From Halocaridina rubra (lineage: Eukaryota; Arthropoda; Malacostraca; Decapoda; Atyidae): 10,000 bases of DNA. The notes under the pieces are model-generated. The model saw nothing but the letters and a program-made list of their open reading frames with translations, was not told the DNA's origin and ran no database searches. This document shows positions 1 through 10,000 of the stretch, piece after piece. The translations under genes and the position numbers were made by a program. Each line of letters starts with the position of its first letter. Position 1 is the stretch's first letter. The stretch is from contig JAXCGZ010013600.1 of assembly GCA_037179515.1 (NCBI GenBank), positions 32,501-42,500 on the forward strand, in the 5' to 3' direction.

Positions 1-3210
<3,210 letters not shown>

Positions 3211-3212
3211 AG

Positions 3213-3912
3213 ATTATAAATAAACCAACTAGAATCACTCCCACTTCAGTTTCCCAAATCGATCTAGTAAAAACAAACTCCAAACATATGATAACTAAGT
3301 GTGACGTAATGCCAAGCCCTATAGCAAACCACAAGGAAATTGTAACGTCCCTAATTATTCGCAAACCAAAGAGACAACCAATCTTTAAAACATTCAGATC
3401 CTTAAGAAATTATTCACAAGAATTACTTTGTAGTTTACTTATGAATGAAGTACATAAATTAAATTAAATTCTATATACCGATAATATAAATATACAAGTA
3501 AGAATTTTAACCAGTGTCTTATTATCATGTATAGATCAATGTGCACCACTCGTGACAAGTGAAATATTTCGTCCCCCCGCTCCTTGGATAACAGATGACA
3601 TAAAAAACATCATGAAAGAAAGAGAAAACTACAAAATGAAGTAAAACTACAAAGAGATAATATCCCTTTAAGAGAAAAGTTTGCAGAGCAAAAGAAACAA
3701 GTAAAATCATTATGAAGTAGCAGTAAGAAACAGTATTACAAAAATGAATTTCAAAACGCTAAAGGCAATATCTCTGATACATGGAAAATTGCTAAAACCA
3801 TGCTTTCCAATAACTGTAATAAAAGTAGTAACATATCAATTATACCCGATGAGGTAGATGTAAGTGCTAAAGCAGAAGAGTTCAATAATTTTTTCCCTGA
3901 AGTGGGGAAAAA
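3213..3912 (+). pseudogene. Element 2 endonuclease C-terminus and EN-RT linker, broken by two stops and two frameshifts
   Basis: The protein can be followed through three frames. The phase of 3213 gives NKPTRIT, the EN segment IDLVKTN (3258-3278), then IANHKEIV, where the usual Ser-Asp-His appears as Ala-Asn-His at 3324-3332. TAA stops it at 3465-3467, but similarity resumes in phase with RPPAPWITDDIK. Around 3624-3628 one base is missing and the frame moves to the phase of 3629 (LQNEVKLQRDNIPLREKF). TGA at 3713-3715 interrupts it before SSSKKQYYKNEFQNAK and AEEFNNFF. In the A run at 3908-3913 a second base is missing, and the frame moves into that of the RT region. The loss of Asp from the EN triad suggests the nuclease would be inactive even without the truncation. 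The family features are known; the positions of the missing bases are inferred from reading continuity. Confidence 0.8.
3456..3470. repeat. (AAATT)3 short tandem repeat containing the element 2 TAA stop
   Basis: Three exact copies of AAATT lie in tandem within the EN-RT linker of element 2. The in-frame TAA (3465-3467) falls inside them. A slippage or substitution event here may have created the stop; the ancestral bases cannot be told from one copy. Confidence 0.7.
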
Positions 3913-3930
3913 ACCATTGAAAAAAAAATA

Positions 3931-5688
3931 ATGAATGAAATCAATAATAGTAATGGTGGTAATAATAATGATGATGGTAGTAGTAATAATAATAGTAATG
4001 TTGATAATGATGAAAATAATAATGATGGTGGTAGTAATGGTAATGATAATAGTGATGATGGTAGTAATAATAATAATAATGTTAATTTTGAAGAACATAG
4101 TGCATTCAATAGAAGTAATGATGTCTTTAACCCTACTACAGTAGATTGTAATACAGTAATCTTAGTAATAAAAAATCTGAAAGACTCTAATGCATATGGA
4201 TCAGATGGAATTTGTTTTCGTTTTATTAGAGATTCATTATTTGTAATAGCATATTATCTGACGGTAATGATCAATACTTCCATAGTTACCAATATTTATC
4301 CAGATTTATGGAAAAATCCCCATGTAATTCCTGGCTTTAAAAATGGAAATCCTGACGACGTCTCTAACTATAGACCAATCTCTTTACTACCAATTTTATC
4401 AAAGATACTTGAAAAGATTGTTGCAAATCAGTTAAGTGAGTTTCTTGAAAAAAATAAACTTATTGCAGAAAGTCAACACGGTTTCAGGCCAAAATTATCA
4501 ACTGAATCTGCCTTTTTGAAAATATCAGATGAAATATACAAAAATATAGATAATAAGAAAATATCATTGCTACTACTACTCGATCTTTCTAAAGCTTTTG
4601 ATAGTGTTAACCATACTATTTTATTAGAAAAATGCAAAAAAATGAACATTGACCCAAGCTGGTTCGAGAACTATTTAAAAAACCGCTACCAGTCAGTCAG
4701 AATAAAAGATGTAGTTTCAAGTCGCAAGAAGGTATTGTTTGGGGTCCCTCAGGGATCAATCCTAGGACCTATACTTTTTCTAATATATGTAAACGATCTA
4801 GTAAAATATTTACCTAACTGTTATGTCATTCAATATGCTGACGATACTCAAATCTTAATTGAAGGAGAAATTAATGATTTAGAAAATATTATTCGTAGAG
4901 CAGAAGAAATTTTGTATATGGCTAAACGTTATTTTCAAAAAAATGGTCTGTTACTTAATGAAACTAAAACCCAATCTATTCTTATCGGATCCAGACAATT
5001 ATTATCAGAAGTTGATGACAATCTTCATATAAATTTTAACGGTAATATCATTAAGCCAATGAACTCGGTAAAGAACCTAGGTGTCTATTTTGACCGTTAC
5101 ATGAATTTTGAAATGCATATAGATGAAATTTATAAAAAAGTAATGGGTACTCTAATATATCTAAATAGGGTAAAAGACTCATTTGAAACATCAACTCGTA
5201 TAATAATTGTCCAGTCCTTAGCTATGAGTTTAATTAATTACTGTCTCAAAGTTTGGGGATGTACAAATAAGACTCAATTACAAAGAATACAAAAGTTACA
5301 AAACTTTGCAGCACGAGTGGCTGTTGGCAATGTAAGAAAATACGAGCACATCTCTCCTGTTTTAAAAGACCTAGAATGGATAAAGATTAGAGATAAATAT
5401 GTTTTTGATATATGTACCTTTGTTTTTAATATACTAAGAAACAATCTTCCTGATTGCTTGTATAATTTTTCTACAGTAAGCTCAGTTACCGGGTTAACTA
5501 CCCGTCAAGGGGAAGATTTATTAGTACGAAGGTCTAAAACTGATATTGGCTCAAGAGATATAAACATTCGTGGACCTCATTTATATAATCAGCTTCCCAG
5601 AGAACTAAAAAATGCTGGTTCAGTGTATACTTTTAAATATAATCTTAAGAAGTTACTCTTAAAGGAAGATTTTACTTGTAATTTTTAA
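3931..5688 (+). CDS. Element 2 reverse transcriptase region, uninterrupted 585-codon frame
   Basis: This is the RT part of a CR1/L2-like LINE polyprotein, which copies the element's RNA at a nicked chromosomal site. Residues counted from the ATG at 3931: 5-50 form an Asn/Asp/Gly/Ser-rich linker; 77-110 hold the RT entry region with SDG; YRPI is at 147-150; HGF at 183-185; motif A has Asp218 and the AFD Asp at 224; GVPQGS is at 271-276; YADD is at 302-305 with both catalytic aspartates; the C-terminal domain (NYCLKVWG, GPHLYNQLP) follows. All key RT residues are present. The ATG is a formal choice: the frame is open from 3901 and the natural protein enters by way of the upstream EN and linker, so this is not an independent gene. 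Without its 5' end and promoter the copy is probably not expressed by itself, but RT function could in principle remain. Confidence 0.85.
   Translation: MNEINNSNGGNNNDDGSSNNNSNVDNDENNNDGGSNGNDNSDDGSNNNNNVNFEEHSAFNRSNDVFNPTTVDCNTVILVIKNLKDSNAYGSDGICFRFIRDSLFVIAYYLTVMINTSIVTNIYPDLWKNPHVIPGFKNGNPDDVSNYRPISLLPILSKILEKIVANQLSEFLEKNKLIAESQHGFRPKLSTESAFLKISDEIYKNIDNKKISLLLLLDLSKAFDSVNHTILLEKCKKMNIDPSWFENYLKNRYQSVRIKDVVSSRKKVLFGVPQGSILGPILFLIYVNDLVKYLPNCYVIQYADDTQILIEGEINDLENIIRRAEEILYMAKRYFQKNGLLLNETKTQSILIGSRQLLSEVDDNLHINFNGNIIKPMNSVKNLGVYFDRYMNFEMHIDEIYKKVMGTLIYLNRVKDSFETSTRIIIVQSLAMSLINYCLKVWGCTNKTQLQRIQKLQNFAARVAVGNVRKYEHISPVLKDLEWIKIRDKYVFDICTFVFNILRNNLPDCLYNFSTVSSVTGLTTRQGEDLLVRRSKTDIGSRDINIRGPHLYNQLPRELKNAGSVYTFKYNLKKLLLKEDFTCNF
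3943..4080 (+). repeat. In-frame (RRT)n trinucleotide tract coding for an Asn/Asp/Ser/Gly linker
   Basis: Of 46 consecutive codons, 44 are purine-purine-T: 22 AAT, 8 GAT, 7 AGT and 7 GGT. The exceptions are GTT at 4000 and GAA at 4012. The tract is a degenerate AAT microsatellite lying in phase with the RT frame, between the broken EN linker and the conserved HSAFN segment. It adds about 46 low-complexity residues and does not break the frame. It is complementary in character to the ATT tail at the element's 3' end. Confidence 0.9.
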
Positions 5689-5806
5689 TGGTACACTCAT
5701 CTTTATGATTTGTTTGTTTTAGTATGTCTATATCGTACACCACAGATGTCTATCTGGAATATATATGTATCTTATTTGAATACCCAATGTACTTTGGAAA
5801 TAAAGG
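5689..5806 (+). other. Element 2 3' UTR
   Basis: This short AT-rich stretch follows the TAA at 5686-5688 and leads to the ATT-repeat tail. It codes for nothing recognisable. In CR1/L2-type elements the 3' UTR end is the likely recognition site for the element's own reverse transcriptase; that role is inferred from the family and is not visible here. Confidence 0.75.
5799..5804 (+). terminator. AATAAA polyadenylation-type hexamer of element 2
   Basis: A canonical AATAAA sits a few bases before the ATT-repeat tail, at the place where LINE transcripts end. It may act in 3' end formation, or it may be part of the conserved 3' terminus read by the reverse transcriptase. Confidence 0.55.
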
Positions 5807-5817
5807 TTTATTATTAA

Positions 5818-5881
<64 letters not shown>
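5807..5881 (+). repeat. (ATT)n 3' tail of element 2
   Basis: About 70 bases of ATT/TTA repeats follow the AATAAA, with an early irregularity (AATATT at about 5816-5821) and then perfect repetition to the junction. Several CR1/L2-type LINEs end in such microsatellites rather than poly(A), because reverse transcription starts on short terminal repeats. The last TT is shared with the TTCA at the right junction. Confidence 0.92.

Positions 5882-5883
<2 letters not shown>
5880..5883. repeat. TTCA, right copy of possible target-site duplication of element 2
   Basis: This is the second TTCA, matching 3208-3211. Directly after it the element 1 reading frame resumes with Lys-Lys-Gln codons. The first two bases also fit the ATT tail, so the duplication may be shorter than four bases. 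Confidence 0.55.
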
Positions 5884-5915
5884 AAAAGCAGAACTATCGT
5901 CATCTCAGAGCCTAG
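5883..5915 (+). pseudogene. Last ten codons and stop of the element 1 polyprotein, displaced by element 2
   Basis: Reading on from TTC 3208-3210 into AAA at 5883 gives KKQNYRHLRA and then TAG (5913-5915). LINE proteins of this type usually end in a short basic tail after the SYxLSSF-like segment, so this is very probably the original C-terminus. It lies 2.67 kb from the rest of its gene, separated by element 2, and would be missed if each side were annotated alone. Confidence 0.8.

Positions 5916-10000
<4,085 letters not shown>

Larger units (their letters stand above)
3212..5879 (+). mobile_element. Element 2: 5'-truncated CR1/L2-like LINE nested in element 1
   Basis: This is a second, AT-rich non-LTR retrotransposon in the same orientation as element 1. 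It begins in the EN domain (NKPTRIT at 3219-3239), then has a linker, an RT region open to 5688, a short 3' UTR, AATAAA at 5799-5804 and an ATT-repeat tail. The motif style (YRPISLL, QHGFRP, AFDSVNH, YADD), the microsatellite 3' tail and the absence of an RNase H domain suit the CR1/L2 group. The exact clade is not certain. It sits inside the C-terminal codons of element 1, so it inserted later. Its length is about 2.67 kb; full-length members usually carry a complete EN and often an upstream ORF1, which are absent here. Confidence 0.9.

Noticed and set aside
3908..3930. Programmed frameshifting at the A-rich runs of element 2
   Set aside because: Other stops and a further frameshift lie upstream and no conserved downstream structure was seen. 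Slippage or sequencing error is more likely.
3751..4109. Minus-strand open frames rich in Ile, Thr and Leu, suggestive of membrane proteins
   Set aside because: They are antisense of the (RRT)n tract at 3943-4080. The hydrophobic residues follow from reading AAT repeats backwards.
5724..5915. Small protein with a run of Leu like a signal or membrane segment
   Set aside because: The Leu run is the ATT tail of element 2 read in one phase. Only the last ten codons are meaningful, as the displaced C-terminus of element 1.

Overview
The window looks like animal nuclear DNA, most likely from a microsatellite-rich arthropod such as a decapod crustacean. That placement is an inference from two things: very long (AT)n arrays, and two non-LTR retrotransposons (LINEs) whose proteins resemble the Jockey/CR1/L2 group common in crustacean genomes. 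No host gene, bacterial operon or CRISPR array was found. About 47% of the window is (AT)n.

Layout: (AT)n fills 1-941. A 5'-truncated LINE, 'element 1', runs from about 942 to 6127 on the + strand. It starts inside the apurinic-like endonuclease (EN) domain, continues through the reverse transcriptase (RT), and ends in a 3' UTR and a poly(A) tail at 6100-6127. It is split by a second 5'-truncated LINE, 'element 2' (about 3212-5879, + strand). Element 2 also starts in its EN domain, carries an uninterrupted RT reading frame (3931-5688), a polyadenylation-type hexamer, and a 3' tail of ATT repeats. A further (AT)n array (6128-6426), a 141-base island of unique sequence (6427-6567) with a tRNA-like stretch, and a 3.4-kb (AT)n array (6568-10000) complete the window.

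The main result is that the nested insertion can be placed to within about 4 bases. The element 1 frame reads in one phase from 943 to 3210, broken only by two stop codons, and then stops making sense. The same protein resumes after the ATT tail at 5883 and ends at a TAG at 5913-5915. The tetranucleotide TTCA occurs at both junctions (3208-3211 and 5880-5883), consistent with a short target-site duplication, although microhomology at the 5' junction is also possible.

Neither copy can be autonomous: both lack the 5' part of EN and everything upstream. Element 1 has two premature stops. Element 2 has two stops and two single-base frameshifts, all in the EN and linker part, while its RT frame is open. 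Nothing points to a new defence or regulatory system. The points most worth following are the dated nested insertion, the (RRT)n codon tract in element 2 facing a complementary ATT tail, the nearly perfect kilobase (AT)n arrays, and the tRNA-like island.
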